In this document: in pieces, positions 9,155 through 17,570 of the stretch
How positions within the stretch are numbered: the first letter of the stretch is position 1
Layout of the letters: each line of letters starts with the position of its first letter
Assembly: GCA_016712505.1 (NCBI GenBank)
Contig: JADJQY010000009.1
Coordinates: 248,001 to 312,000 of the forward strand
DNA from: Candidatus Eiseniibacteriota bacterium
GTDB taxonomy: Bacteria > Eisenbacteria > RBG-16-71-46 > CAIMUX01
Reading direction: 5' to 3'
DNA: 64,000 nt
Program-made: the position numbers and the translations under genes
Notes under the pieces: generated by a model
Told to the model about the DNA's origin: nothing
Seen by the model: only the letters and a program-made list of their open reading frames with translations
The model's database searches: none

Positions 9155-9212
9155 TGTGGGGGGGGGGCGCCCGCGGGGGTGGCCCCTATCCCGATTCCGG
9201 GGGAAGTGCCTG

Positions 9213-10478
9213 CTAGTCCCCCCTCCCGTACTCCGGCACCGACCCGCGGGCGTGGGAGTACTTCGGTGCGTTCACTTCCTGAACGCGTCGCAAGTACTCC
9301 TGCTCGGAGATCTCGGTGCGCCAGTAGCCGGCCAGCCTGGCGGCGTTGATCCCGCCGAAGAAGAGGACGACGACCAGGGCGGCGAACACCGTTGGGCGGA
9401 CCGCGCGCCGCCAGGGGGCGGGCGTTTCGACCGCGAGGGCCGAAGGGACGGGGCAGGCGGCGACACAGGAGAGGCAGCCGAAGCACTCATCGGACGACAC
9501 GCGGGTCGCACGATCGACCGCGAGATTCGACGGACACGCCTTGGCGCAGAGACCGCAGTCGATGCAGTTCTTCGGCGTCCGGGTGATCTTTAGCGGTGAG
9601 AGCAGCGAGGTCACGCCAAGCAGTGCGCCGTAGGGGCAAAGATACCGGCACCAGAAGTAGGGCACGACGATCGAGAGGCCGATCAGCACGACCAGCGTCT
9701 TCAAGGCAAGGGTCGAGATCTGAGCGAAGAAGAGCATCATCTTGACGTCGGCCACCTTGTTGTACGGCGAGCCGAGGAAGAGCGCCACGTCGCGCGGGGT
9801 CATCTTGACGAAGATGGCGTAGACGAAGAAGGCGAGGAGCAGATACTTGATGCTCCTGAGCGGAAGATCGGCCCAGCGAGGAAGTCGCACCCGCGGTGCG
9901 CGCATCCGCCGGAGCAGCGGCGCGAACAGGTTCCGACCGATGGCGGCCAGCGACTCGGAGAGGGTGCCGATCGGGCAGAGCCAGGAGCAGAACGCTTTCT
10001 TGAGCAAGAGGCCGGTGGCGACCACCAGGCCGAGAATCACGAAGCCGGCGGGATGGACGCGACTCACCTCGCCGGTCTCGAGCCAATGGCGGAAGGTGAG
10101 GAGGGCGGAGATGGGAAGGAACCCTTCGATGCCGGGGGGACGCGTTCCTTCCAGGCGCCCGGCTTGCAGCGCGAAGACCCAGCGCGTGAATTGCCACCCG
10201 ATCCAGACGATCACGGCGAGGGAGGCGAGCTGAACCCCGAGGCGGAGGTTCTCGATCCGCGCGCGGCGCGCGCGGTACGCAGGTCCCTTCAGCACCAGCG
10301 GCTTCAACGCGGCGCGCAGGGCAGCGCGGTCCGTGCCACGTTCGTCGTTGGGGTCGCTTGCGCGGACGACCGCGCGGTCGTCCGCGCCGTCGTTCGCGGG
10401 ATTGCCCGGGGAGAGATCGTCTTGGCCTTCGGCCGGCGCGGTGATCGTGGCTTCGGAGAGAAGAGGATTCGTCGACAT
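9213..10478 (-). CDS. NapH/CcoG-like membrane polyferredoxin
   Basis: The start is placed at 10478 because AAAGGGA lies about 8 nt upstream. About 420 residues: a polar N-terminus (1-80), then 4-5 membrane segments. Two CxxxCP loops occur, CSWLCPIG (Cys164, Cys168) and CRYLCPYGA (about 277-281). They are followed by two cytoplasmic 4Fe-4S ferredoxin clusters (Cys305-308-311-315 and Cys332-335-338-342), then one more membrane helix. This is the NapH/NosR-C/RdxA-type architecture that passes electrons between the quinone pool and periplasmic or cytoplasmic partners. No nap, nos, cco or nrf genes are adjacent, so its partner is unknown. It is transcribed alone from a good sigma-70 promoter at 10535-10563. 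Confidence 0.8.
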   Translation of the reverse strand: MSTNPLLSEATITAPAEGQDDLSPGNPANDGADDRAVVRASDPNDERGTDRAALRAALKPLVLKGPAYRARRARIENLRLGVQLASLAVIVWIGWQFTRWVFALQAGRLEGTRPPGIEGFLPISALLTFRHWLETGEVSRVHPAGFVILGLVVATGLLLKKAFCSWLCPIGTLSESLAAIGRNLFAPLLRRMRAPRVRLPRWADLPLRSIKYLLLAFFVYAIFVKMTPRDVALFLGSPYNKVADVKMMLFFAQISTLALKTLVVLIGLSIVVPYFWCRYLCPYGALLGVTSLLSPLKITRTPKNCIDCGLCAKACPSNLAVDRATRVSSDECFGCLSCVAACPVPSALAVETPAPWRRAVRPTVFAALVVVLFFGGINAARLAGYWRTEISEQEYLRRVQEVNAPKYSHARGSVPEYGRGD

Positions 10479-10534
10479 CTCGATTCCCTTTCCGAGTTCA
10501 TAAGAAGACATTCGGACCAAAAGATCCTAATAGC

Positions 10535-10563
10535 AGTATCGGATCTGATGCCACGGTGGTCAA
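10535..10563 (-). promoter_or_regulatory. Sigma-70-like promoter for the polyferredoxin gene
   Basis: On the minus strand TTGACC, a 17-nt spacer and GATACT lie about 55 nt upstream of the ATG at 10478. The surrounding 10479-10645 gap is clearly more AT-rich than its neighbours. Confidence 0.6.
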
Positions 10564-10645
10564 TCAGAATATGGAGCTTATGCGGGCGAGCTGCTCAATC
10601 CAGCTAACGCAAAGTCTTACATATTGTTGACGAATCGAGGTTCGG

Positions 10646-11749
10646 TCATCCGATTGGCGTGTAGTGGGTCGTCCGCTGCACCGGCGTGAATCCGGCTTCC
10701 CGGATCAGGGTCCGGATCTCCTCGACCGTGGTCTTCACTTCGTGTCCGGTCGCGAGGTGGACGTTCTCCTCGAAGATCGTTCCCCCGAAGTCGTCGGCGC
10801 CGTAGTGGAGCGCGATCTGACCGGTCTTCTTTCCCTCGCTGAACCACGAGGCCTGCACGTGGTCGAAGTTGTCGAGGTAGAGGCGGCTGGCGGCGAGGAT
10901 GCGGCAGTAGCGTGCGGCTCCGGCGGGCTTGCGGCCGAGCGCGTCGATCCGAGCCTGCATCGGCGTGTTCCCCTTCTTGTAGGACCAGGGGACGAAGGCG
11001 GTGAAGCCGCGGGTCTCGTCCTGGAGCTCGCGGATCCGCTCGAAGTGCTCGATCAGGTCCTCGTCCTCTTCGATGTGGCCATACATCATCGTCGCGGTCG
11101 AACGGTAGCCGAGCTGGTGCGCCGTGCGGTGCACTTCGAGCCAGGTGTCGGCGCCCCCCTTCTTGGCCGCGACCTTGAGGCGGATTCGATCCGAAAGCAC
11201 CTCGGCGCCACCGCCGGGGATGCTGCTCTGTCCGGCGTCCTTCAATTGCTGCAGCACTTCGCGGACGCTCAGGTTCGAGACCTTGGCCATCTGGTGGATC
11301 TCGCTCGCGGTGAAGTAGTGCGGGGTCACGTCGGGAAAGCGGCGACAGGTCTCGCGCACCAGCGAGACGTAGTAGTCGAGTGGTAGATCCGGATTGTGAC
11401 CGCCCTGGAGCAGGACCGTGGTTGCGCCCAACTCCGCCGCGCGCCCCACCCGCTCCATCACCTGCTCGACCGAGAGGGTGTATCCCTCGGAATGGCCCGG
11501 CTTCCGATAGAAGGCGCAGAAGGCGCAGTCAGTGGTGCAGATGTTGGTGTAGTTGGGGTTCGAGTCGATGACGTAGGTGACCTGATCCGCCGGAGCGCGG
11601 CGCGTGCGCAATTCGTGCGCGACCTGACCTAGCTCGGAGAGGGGAGCGTCCTGGAGGAGGACCAGCCCGTCCTGGCGATTCAGGCGGGCTCCGCCGCGGC
11701 ATTTCTCGACGATCTCGTTCCAGCTCGAGCGGGTCATGGTGGCGTTCAT
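10646..11749 (-). CDS. mqnC: Cyclic dehypoxanthinyl futalosine synthase
   Basis: Radical SAM enzyme of the futalosine route to menaquinone. It converts dehypoxanthine futalosine to its cyclic form. About 367 residues from the ATG at 11749, with the [4Fe-4S]/SAM motif C-x3-C-x2-C in NICTTDCAFCAFYR (Cys71, 75, 78), SSIPGGGAEVL in the barrel, and the C-terminal HYGADDFGGTIFEENVH block shared by MqnC and MqnE. The GAAGAG upstream of 11749 favours this start over the in-frame ATG at 11737. It belongs with mqnA and mqnE about 3-6 kb upstream on the same strand, though an outer-membrane protein and a lipoprotein gene are interposed. Confidence 0.93.
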   Translation of the reverse strand: MNATMTRSSWNEIVEKCRGGARLNRQDGLVLLQDAPLSELGQVAHELRTRRAPADQVTYVIDSNPNYTNICTTDCAFCAFYRKPGHSEGYTLSVEQVMERVGRAAELGATTVLLQGGHNPDLPLDYYVSLVRETCRRFPDVTPHYFTASEIHQMAKVSNLSVREVLQQLKDAGQSSIPGGGAEVLSDRIRLKVAAKKGGADTWLEVHRTAHQLGYRSTATMMYGHIEEDEDLIEHFERIRELQDETRGFTAFVPWSYKKGNTPMQARIDALGRKPAGAARYCRILAASRLYLDNFDHVQASWFSEGKKTGQIALHYGADDFGGTIFEENVHLATGHEVKTTVEEIRTLIREAGFTPVQRTTHYTPIG

Positions 11750-11796
11750 GGGTCTCTTCGTTGTGGTGCGAGGGGTGGTGGAAGCGGGCAGCGCCA

Positions 11797-11841
11797 GATC
11801 GGACGCTGCCCGATTGGGCACTGCCCGATCGGACACTGCCC
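11797..11841. repeat. Three tandem copies of a 15-bp unit
   Basis: GATCGGACGCTGCCC, GATTGGGCACTGCCC and GATCGGACACTGCCC stand head to tail between mqnC and the lipoprotein gene. It is an intergenic minisatellite. Confidence 0.8.
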
Positions 11842-11849
11842 GCGTGCGA

Positions 11850-12479
11850 CTAGTGGTAGATGTCGACCGTGACCGTCCCCACGATGTTGAGGTCGACCCG
11901 GAGTTCCCAGTCGAAGCTGGTCGAGGCCCCGGTCGGTTGCGAGACCCCGGCCGCGGCGTACTTCAGCGTGATGTCCGAATCGACGCCCGCCTTGAGGTCG
12001 GCGAGCAGATCGTCGAGCGCGTCGTTCAGCACCGAGACTCCGGCGGGGGCGAGCGAGACTTCGGTCCAGTCGGTCGCGGTGTCGACGTCGAGTTCGAAGT
12101 CGGACACGAGCGAGGCGAGCGCGCCGCCGTCCCGCCCGACCGCGACCGTGCCGTCGGCGATGTGACGGCCAGGGTTGGGGTCTGGGACGGTGCAGCGGAC
12201 ATAGACGGCGGCCAGACTCAGATCGGTCAGGTCGGCGACGTCCACCCCGTTGTCGTCCAGGATCTCACGAATGTCGATGTCCTGGCCGAGGTTGAACTCC
12301 TCTTCCTGGGCGTAGGTATTGATGATGCCGCGGGCCTGGAACTCCTGAACGGCGGAGCCGACGACCGCGAGCTCCACGGTCCGCTCTTCCGCCTCCGGAA
12401 TGAGCGGACAGCCGCTGCCGGCGAGCAGCATCCAGGCGCACGCGAGTGCCGCAGATGAAGCAAAGATACGGGCACGCAT
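11850..12479 (-). CDS. Putative outer-envelope lipoprotein
   Basis: 209 residues with a lipoprotein signal peptide ending in the lipobox LLAGSGC, so the mature protein starts at a lipidated Cys near residue 24. The rest is acidic and beta-rich, with no recognisable enzyme motif. It starts 13 nt after the stop of the outer-membrane protein gene at 12493 and has its own AGGAGG site, so the two are surely co-transcribed from the promoter at 13476-13503. A paired barrel and lipoprotein suggests an envelope complex, but the role is unknown. Confidence 0.75.
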   Translation of the reverse strand: MRARIFASSAALACAWMLLAGSGCPLIPEAEERTVELAVVGSAVQEFQARGIINTYAQEEEFNLGQDIDIREILDDNGVDVADLTDLSLAAVYVRCTVPDPNPGRHIADGTVAVGRDGGALASLVSDFELDVDTATDWTEVSLAPAGVSVLNDALDDLLADLKAGVDSDITLKYAAAGVSQPTGASTSFDWELRVDLNIVGTVTVDIYH

Positions 12480-12492
12480 TACTGGATCCTCC

Positions 12493-13428
12493 TCAGTTTC
12501 CGAAGCTCAGGCCGAGCGCGACGGTGTTGGCCGCGGCGAGGTTGAACTCGATGTGGGCCTTCACGACCGGCAGGTTGGCGAGCAACCCGACCGTTCCGTG
12601 CAGGTTGGTTTCCTTCTCGAAGTCGACCGAGATCTCGTCCACCGTCTCGATCCCGTCGGTCAACTCGTAGACCAGGTCCATCTCGAACGAGTCGTAGCCG
12701 ACGCCGACGTAGGGCTGGAGCAGGCCGAAGTGCTTGCTCCCGGTGACGTCGAGGTGCAGCGCCTTGGTTTCGAGCAGATGGTCGCCCAGGTTGAAGGTCT
12801 GGTAGAACCCACCCACCGCGAGGTCGACCGGAAGATCCGGGATGTACTGGGTGATCGAGTGCTGTGCGCCGAGGCCGAGGAGTTCCAGGTCGCCCAGGTC
12901 CTCGCTCTCGTCGCCGAGCTTGACCGCGATCCAGCGGGCCGTGATCCGGGTGCCGAGCAGGTTGCCGATCGTGAGCTGCGGGACCGCGATGCTGAAGTCG
13001 TCGATGTCGAACCCGCCGGAGAAGTAGTGCTGCGTGCCCGCCTCCCCGGGACGCAGTACGGCTTCCGTATCGCCGATGACCGTCGGGACGATCGCCTCGT
13101 CCGCGTCACCTGGGCCATAGACCGCAGTGTAGGTCCGGTCGGCATCGTCGAACTGGGCCGACATGAGCTGAACCCCGAACTTGATGTTGAGGCCCTCCTT
13201 CGGCACGTCACCGGTCTGGAAGATCGACGTGTTGAGTGTGCTCGAGAGCGCGGTCGGGAGCGGGGAGAGATACCCCTCGGCGTTCTTGCCGGTGAGCCCG
13301 CTCACCCCGGCCGAGAGCTGTGCCTGTGAGACCTGCGTGAGTGTGAGCGTTGCGACCAGCGCCAACGCCGCCCTGACCAGGATTCCGGTCAGAGCGGAGC
13401 GGCGGGCGCCTCCTTGACGACAGTTCAT
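12493..13428 (-). CDS. Predicted outer-membrane beta-barrel protein
   Basis: About 311 residues from the ATG at 13428, which has AAAGGA 8 nt upstream. A signal peptide (AALALVATLTLTQVSQA) is followed by alternating polar/hydrophobic strands with many Gly and aromatic residues (KFGVQLMSAQFDD, QPYVGVGYDSFEMDLVYEL) and ends in a strand finishing ALGLSFGN. This fits a small outer-membrane barrel, possibly the DUF6588 type, but the family assignment is a guess. It is the first gene of a two-gene unit with the lipoprotein at 11850. Confidence 0.7.
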   Translation of the reverse strand: MNCRQGGARRSALTGILVRAALALVATLTLTQVSQAQLSAGVSGLTGKNAEGYLSPLPTALSSTLNTSIFQTGDVPKEGLNIKFGVQLMSAQFDDADRTYTAVYGPGDADEAIVPTVIGDTEAVLRPGEAGTQHYFSGGFDIDDFSIAVPQLTIGNLLGTRITARWIAVKLGDESEDLGDLELLGLGAQHSITQYIPDLPVDLAVGGFYQTFNLGDHLLETKALHLDVTGSKHFGLLQPYVGVGYDSFEMDLVYELTDGIETVDEISVDFEKETNLHGTVGLLANLPVVKAHIEFNLAAANTVALGLSFGN

Positions 13429-13475
13429 GGGAGCCATCCTTTCTCCGGGACAACAGGCGAACACTGATCGCGCAG

Positions 13476-13503
13476 ATTATCCGCCCTTTTTGGGGGGTGT
13501 CAA
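13476..13503 (-). promoter_or_regulatory. Strong sigma-70-like promoter
   Basis: On the minus strand a perfect TTGACA, a 16-nt spacer and GATAAT (5/6 to consensus). The -35 lies inside the last codons of the upstream EamA gene and the -10 overlaps its stop. It should fire about 40 nt before the ATG at 13428. Confidence 0.7.
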
Positions 13504-14394
13504 CGCGCCGCCCGGCCAGACGCTGACCGCGATCCCACCGAGAATCATCGCCCCGAACCCGAGCACGGTTGCGTGCAATCGATCCGTGCCCCAGATCGGG
13601 CCGAAGGCGACGGCCAGCGGCGGGTTCAGAAGGACGAAGGCGGCCACGCTGCTGGCCGGCAGGTGGCGCAGCGCGGCGTACCAGATCGCGAACCCCACGA
13701 TGGTGCAGAGCAGCCAGAGGTGGATCCAGGCGACGTGGTCCGCGACCGCGAAGGCAAGGAACTCCGCGCGCACCGAAGATTGGAACAACGGGGCAAAGAG
13801 AAACGGAAGGCTGCCGATCCCGAGCGAGATGTAGGTGACCCGGACCGGCGACTCCCGCTGCACCAAGGGGCGCCCCAGGAGCGTGGCGACCGCCCAGGAG
13901 AGCGGGGCAAGAAGCGTCACCAGGGCGTGGGTGGTGTAGCTGGCCCCGAGGTCACGCCCCTGGCTCCGCAGGAGCAGGAAGACGCCGGTGAAGGCGACGG
14001 CGAGCCCGATCGCCTTCCGGGCCTGGAATCGCTCCTGCCGGATGAGCAGTGCGATGCCGTAGGTGAGGATCGGGTTGGTCGCGATCAGAAGAGCCGCGGT
14101 CCCGGCGGCGACCAGTCCCTGGCCCCAGTTGAGGCAGAGGTTGTAGATCGGCACCATCAGGAGGCCCATCAGGACAAGTCTCAGCGGATGGGCGCGCAGG
14201 ATGCGGAGATTCTCACTCGGGCGAGACAGGCCCGCCCAGATTAGGCAGAAGAGCCCGACCGGGGCGAAGCGCAGCGTGATCAGATCCCAGGCGGAAACGG
14301 TGCGTCGGAGCCAGCCGATCGCGTGGAACGAGTTCGACCAGAAGAGGAAGAGGATCAGGATCGCCGCGAACCAGGCGAGGGGGCGATCCTTCAC
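13477..14394 (-). CDS. EamA/DMT-family transporter
   Basis: 305 residues with about ten hydrophobic helices arranged as two EamA repeats, each carrying small-residue-rich helices (LLMVPIYNLCLNWGQGLVAA and AGTAALLIATNPILTYGIAL; second repeat WAVATLLGRPLV and SSVAAFVLLNPPLAVAFGPI). This is a drug/metabolite-type inner-membrane exporter with unknown substrate. Its ATG overlaps the mqnA stop by 4 nt (ATGA), so it is translationally coupled to mqnA. The coupling may mean it handles a pathway intermediate, but this is inference. Confidence 0.85.
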   Translation of the reverse strand: MKDRPLAWFAAILILFLFWSNSFHAIGWLRRTVSAWDLITLRFAPVGLFCLIWAGLSRPSENLRILRAHPLRLVLMGLLMVPIYNLCLNWGQGLVAAGTAALLIATNPILTYGIALLIRQERFQARKAIGLAVAFTGVFLLLRSQGRDLGASYTTHALVTLLAPLSWAVATLLGRPLVQRESPVRVTYISLGIGSLPFLFAPLFQSSVRAEFLAFAVADHVAWIHLWLLCTIVGFAIWYAALRHLPASSVAAFVLLNPPLAVAFGPIWGTDRLHATVLGFGAMILGGIAVSVWPGGALTPPKKGG

Positions 14395-15404
14395 GGGGCG
14401 GTGAAGCGAGGCGGCGTTGTGACCGGCCCCGGCTCGGTCAGGAGACCGTGCCGGCGCACGAGGCGCTGGTACTCGGCCGCGGCCTCCTCCTCGGGCGCGC
14501 CGAGGCGATAGGTGAATCCGCGGAGATAGGACGTCAGGTGTTCGCGGTCGCCCAGATCGGCCGGGAGGTCGCGGGTCAGTTCCGGCAGGCGCGAGAGGCC
14601 GCGACTCAGCGATTCCCCGAGGAAACGGCCGAGCCAGACCTTGGCCTCGTCGGGCAGTTCGCGCCGCACCGACCAGCGGGCGAAGACGAACGGCAGGTCT
14701 TTCCAGTCGCGCCAGGCGGCGGAGAGATCGATTGCTTGCACGAAGCCGGCAGGCGGCCGGTGTTGCCAGCGGAGCGCGAGGTCGCCGATCACCAGGGCGG
14801 CGTCGAGCGCGTCGGGTCCGCTCGCCGTGATGGCGTCATCGAGGGCCAGCGGCAGACGGCGGTAGCTCTCGGGCTGGACTCCGTAGCGCACCTCGAGCAG
14901 GAGCCGCAGCAGCCGGAAGGAGGTCGAGGTCTCGCCGGTCACCCCGATCGTCGCGCCGTCGAGGCGGTGTGCCTCGGCACGACTCAGATCCTGGCCGGCG
15001 GCGAAGCGCGGGCTGGGCGAGTGGGTGCCGGAAGGAGACTCGAGAACCCGCGCCGCGCGTACGAAGAGGAGCACGCTCTCGACCCGATCTTGGTTGGCGA
15101 TCCCGAAGGTTTCGCGCTCCGGCTGCGCGGGGACGACGATCGGCTCGAACTGATCCTCCAGCCGCGTCAGGTCCGCCAGGGCCATCAGCCCGGCGTCGAT
15201 TTCTCCCGCTTCCGCCGCCTGTCCGAGCTGTCGTGGCGGGAGGTCGACCGAGGTCCAGAGCCCCTCGCTCCGGGGCTCCAGTTCCGACCAGGAAACGTAG
15301 AAGGGAGCGGAGTTGAGGTAGGGGATCCGCGCCACCCGGGCCGGTCGGAGCAATCCGGCGACCGAGGTCCGTTCACCGCGGGCGTCGTGCCGCGCGTCCG
15401 TCAT
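14391..15404 (-). CDS. mqnA: Chorismate dehydratase of the futalosine pathway
   Basis: 337 residues of the periplasmic-binding-protein-like MqnA fold. Signatures are ARIPYLNSAPFYVSW at the N-terminus, EIDAGLMALADLTRLED, the hinge segment TFGIANQDRVESV, and the late DLPFVFARWSVRRELP block. MqnA dehydrates chorismate to 3-(1-carboxyvinyl)oxybenzoate, the substrate of MqnE. It follows mqnE with a 42-nt gap and overlaps eamA, so mqnE-mqnA-eamA form one operon. A ~20-residue polar N-terminal extension precedes the conserved core. Confidence 0.9.
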   Translation of the reverse strand: MTDARHDARGERTSVAGLLRPARVARIPYLNSAPFYVSWSELEPRSEGLWTSVDLPPRQLGQAAEAGEIDAGLMALADLTRLEDQFEPIVVPAQPERETFGIANQDRVESVLLFVRAARVLESPSGTHSPSPRFAAGQDLSRAEAHRLDGATIGVTGETSTSFRLLRLLLEVRYGVQPESYRRLPLALDDAITASGPDALDAALVIGDLALRWQHRPPAGFVQAIDLSAAWRDWKDLPFVFARWSVRRELPDEAKVWLGRFLGESLSRGLSRLPELTRDLPADLGDREHLTSYLRGFTYRLGAPEEEAAAEYQRLVRRHGLLTEPGPVTTPPRFTAP

Positions 15405-15446
15405 GAGCCTGCTCTCCCTGGCGTCCCGTCCGGGCCGCGCCCACGA

Positions 15447-16784
15447 CTACGCCCCCGCGACGACCTGGCCGGGGGCTGTGACCTGTCCTGTCGATGCGAT
15501 GTCTCCGGTCGCGGTGCCCGGCTCCGACGCGCGGATCGGGTAGCGGTCCACGATGTTGTAGAGCGCGTCGCGCTCGACCGGGATCTTCCCGGCCTCCCGG
15601 ATCATCTGCAGAATCCGTTCGCGCGCCAAGCCTACCGGACTCTCGGCCAGCGCGGCGTGGGCGATCTTCTCCTCGAAGATCGTGCCGTCGATGTCCGAGG
15701 CGCCGAAGTTGAGTCCGACCGAGGCGGTGTCCTCGCCGAGCATCACCCAGTACGACTTGATGTGGGGCATGTTGTCCATCAGCAGGCGGGCCGCCGCGAT
15801 CGTCTTCAAGTCCTCCACCGCCGAGGGGCCGCGCTTCACGATGTCGGAGTATCCGGTCTGGAAGGCGAGAGGGATGAAGGCGAGGAATCCAGGTGCCTCG
15901 TCCTCCAGCTCGCGGAGGAGCAGCATGTGGTCGACCCGTTCTTCGTGGGTCTCGATGTGCCCGTAGAGCAGGGTGGAGTTGGTCGGAATTCCCATGCGAT
16001 GGGCGATGCGGTGGACATTGAGCCACGCCTCGGCGCCGATCTTCTTCGGGAAGAGCTCCGCGCGGACCCGTTCGGAGAAGACCTCCGCTCCGCCGCCCGG
16101 CATCGAGTCGAGCCCCGCCTCGACCAGGGTCTCGAGTACCCGTTCGATCGAGAGCTTCGCGATCTTGGCGAAGAAGTCGATCTCGACCGCCGTATAGGCC
16201 TTGATCTGGATGGTGGGGAAGGCGCGCCGGATCTGCCGCACCACGTCGACGTAGTAGTCGAAGCGCCACTGGTGGTGCAGTCCGCCCACGATGTGCACCT
16301 CGCGCAGCTCCGGGCTCAGCTTGGCCAGCACCTGGTCGATCGACATCGCGTACCCCTTCGGATCGAGCGGGTGGTGCGCGTAGTCACAGAACTTGCAGTC
16401 GAGCACACAGAGGTTGGTCGGGTTCACCTGCCGGTTGAAGACGAAGTAGGCCTGGTCGCCGTGGAGTTGGGTCTTCCGCCAGTCCGCCATCGCGCCCAGG
16501 CCATTCAGGTCGGGGGAGGCGAAGAGGGTCAGGCCGTCGGACCTGGTCAGGCGTTCGCCCGTTTGCACCTTGCGCCAGATCGGCTCGAGCGCCGGGTCGC
16601 GGAAGCGGAGGTCCGGCTCCGGGCGCGGTTGGCCGTTGAGAAAGGCAGCGCTTTCAGGCTGGCCGTCCGGCAGGTGACTCCGCGCGCGATTCCGTTCCGG
16701 GGCGCGTGCGGCGGCCGCGGTCAGGTCGGCCTCCGCCAGCTCCTTGGTCGACTGCCAGAGCGAGTCTTGCGTGGGTTCGGTCAT
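15447..16784 (-). CDS. mqnE: Aminofutalosine synthase
   Basis: Radical SAM enzyme joining the MqnA product to SAM-derived adenosyl to give 6-amino-6-deoxyfutalosine. 445 residues from the ATG at 16784 (GGAAGAGG about 5 nt upstream; open frame further upstream is GC-rich non-coding sequence). The radical SAM motif is Cys126, Cys130 and Cys133 in LCVLDCKFCDYAHHP. The MqnE features VHIVGGLHHQWRFDYYVDVV and SMPGGGAEVFSE are present, as is GASDIDGTIFEEKI near the C-terminus. About 60 extra N-terminal residues and a short Gly/Thr/Ala tail are not part of the usual core. It is first gene of the mqnE-mqnA-eamA operon. Confidence 0.93.
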   Translation of the reverse strand: MTEPTQDSLWQSTKELAEADLTAAAARAPERNRARSHLPDGQPESAAFLNGQPRPEPDLRFRDPALEPIWRKVQTGERLTRSDGLTLFASPDLNGLGAMADWRKTQLHGDQAYFVFNRQVNPTNLCVLDCKFCDYAHHPLDPKGYAMSIDQVLAKLSPELREVHIVGGLHHQWRFDYYVDVVRQIRRAFPTIQIKAYTAVEIDFFAKIAKLSIERVLETLVEAGLDSMPGGGAEVFSERVRAELFPKKIGAEAWLNVHRIAHRMGIPTNSTLLYGHIETHEERVDHMLLLRELEDEAPGFLAFIPLAFQTGYSDIVKRGPSAVEDLKTIAAARLLMDNMPHIKSYWVMLGEDTASVGLNFGASDIDGTIFEEKIAHAALAESPVGLARERILQMIREAGKIPVERDALYNIVDRYPIRASEPGTATGDIASTGQVTAPGQVVAGA

Positions 16785-17570
16785 CGTCCTCTTCCGTTGG
16801 TCGTTGGGCCGGCGGGCGTCTGGTTGCCGGGAGAATAGCGGCTTCGCGGGCGGCTGTCGACCGGGTGCGGGGGACGGGGGCGAGGTGCCCGCGCATGGTC
16901 CGGAGTGTGACTGGGCCGCCTCGACGCGGGTGGGGTGGTCGAACTGTCCCCGGGGGGAGTGTGCGGCGCGGCGACGATGGCTGCGGGCGGGTTGGATGGT
17001 CGAGCGGGCGGGAGGCGGGGGCGCGAGACGGGAGGCGCGAGGCGCGAGGCCGCGCGGGTGGCGGGACGTGAGGCGCGCGACGCGGGGCGCGGGGTGCGGG
17101 GCGCGCGGCGCGAGGCGCGGCGGCGCAGGCGGTTGGTAAGACGGGAGACGAGGCACGCGGGGCGAGGGCGACGGGAAAGCCGGGGAAGTGAAAGGTGAGT
17201 TGCGAGGAGTGAGGTGCGAGGGGTGAGAAGCTAGAGGGGAAAGGTGAGGCGCAAGGCGACGGGCGCAAGACGCGAGGCTTGCCGCGAAGTCCGTCGAGAC
17301 GGCCGCAGAAAGTGAGTGTCGTGGCGATTTTGAGTTGACGGAGTCTGCGGATCAGCGTTCCGGACATTGCCGTGCGACCGCAGGACTGGTCGGTGATGCC
17401 GTCGGGTGGGACCACACGGGAGATCGCGTTGCTCTGGTCGCTCGCTGGTGCAACGGACCCAGTTCGTCGTGCCTTGGGCAACCCACAGGCTCGAAAGGAG
17501 CGGGCCTATCATTCCTGAAGCACGGTAGGTGAAGGGCAGCACGGGGAGGTTGCGCATGATCGGAGGAAGA
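16785..17570. other. Gene-free, G-rich purine-skewed intergenic region
   Basis: Nearly 800 bases between divergent mqnE and the second HNH gene. No convincing gene is seen. From about 16970 to 17290 the plus strand is strongly G/purine-biased with degenerate GGCGCGAGGCGCGAGGC-like iterations, which could form G-quadruplexes or R-loops. A copy of the dispersed palindrome is at 16941. The end of the region must hold the HNH promoter, but no clear -35/-10 pair stands out. Confidence 0.6.
16941..16966 (+). repeat. Dispersed palindromic element, copy C
   Basis: GAACTGTCCCCGGGGGGAGT followed by GTGCGG. It is nearly identical to the start of the copy at 18915, but the downstream hairpins are not conserved here. 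It lies in non-coding DNA. Confidence 0.65.

Larger units (their letters stand above)
7257..9194 (+). mobile_element. Group II intron
   Basis: The 5' end is proposed at GTGCGCC (7257), matching the GUGYG consensus. About 515 nt of structured non-coding RNA precede the reverse transcriptase. Domain V lies at 9122-9154, and a domain VI-like GC stem follows, with a 3' end near CCCCTATCCCGAT (9194). The order (5' ribozyme domains, intron-encoded protein, domains V/VI) is complete, so the element may be active. The position next to hairpins fits class C-like insertion behaviour, but the class was not established. Boundaries are uncertain to some tens of bases. The 5' segment resembles a sequence within the HNH gene at 18915-18988, and the 3' flank (TTCCGGGGGAAGTG) looks like half of the dispersed palindrome. 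Confidence 0.75.

Noticed and set aside
14448..16838. Plus-strand open frame of 796 codons
   Set aside because: It lies antisense to mqnA and mqnE, which have full motif sets. Stop codons are rare by chance at this GC content.
16785..17156. Upstream extension of mqnE to 17156
   Set aside because: The extension is Ala/Pro/Arg-rich translation of skewed non-coding DNA. The ATG at 16784 has a good ribosome site and leaves a full enzyme.
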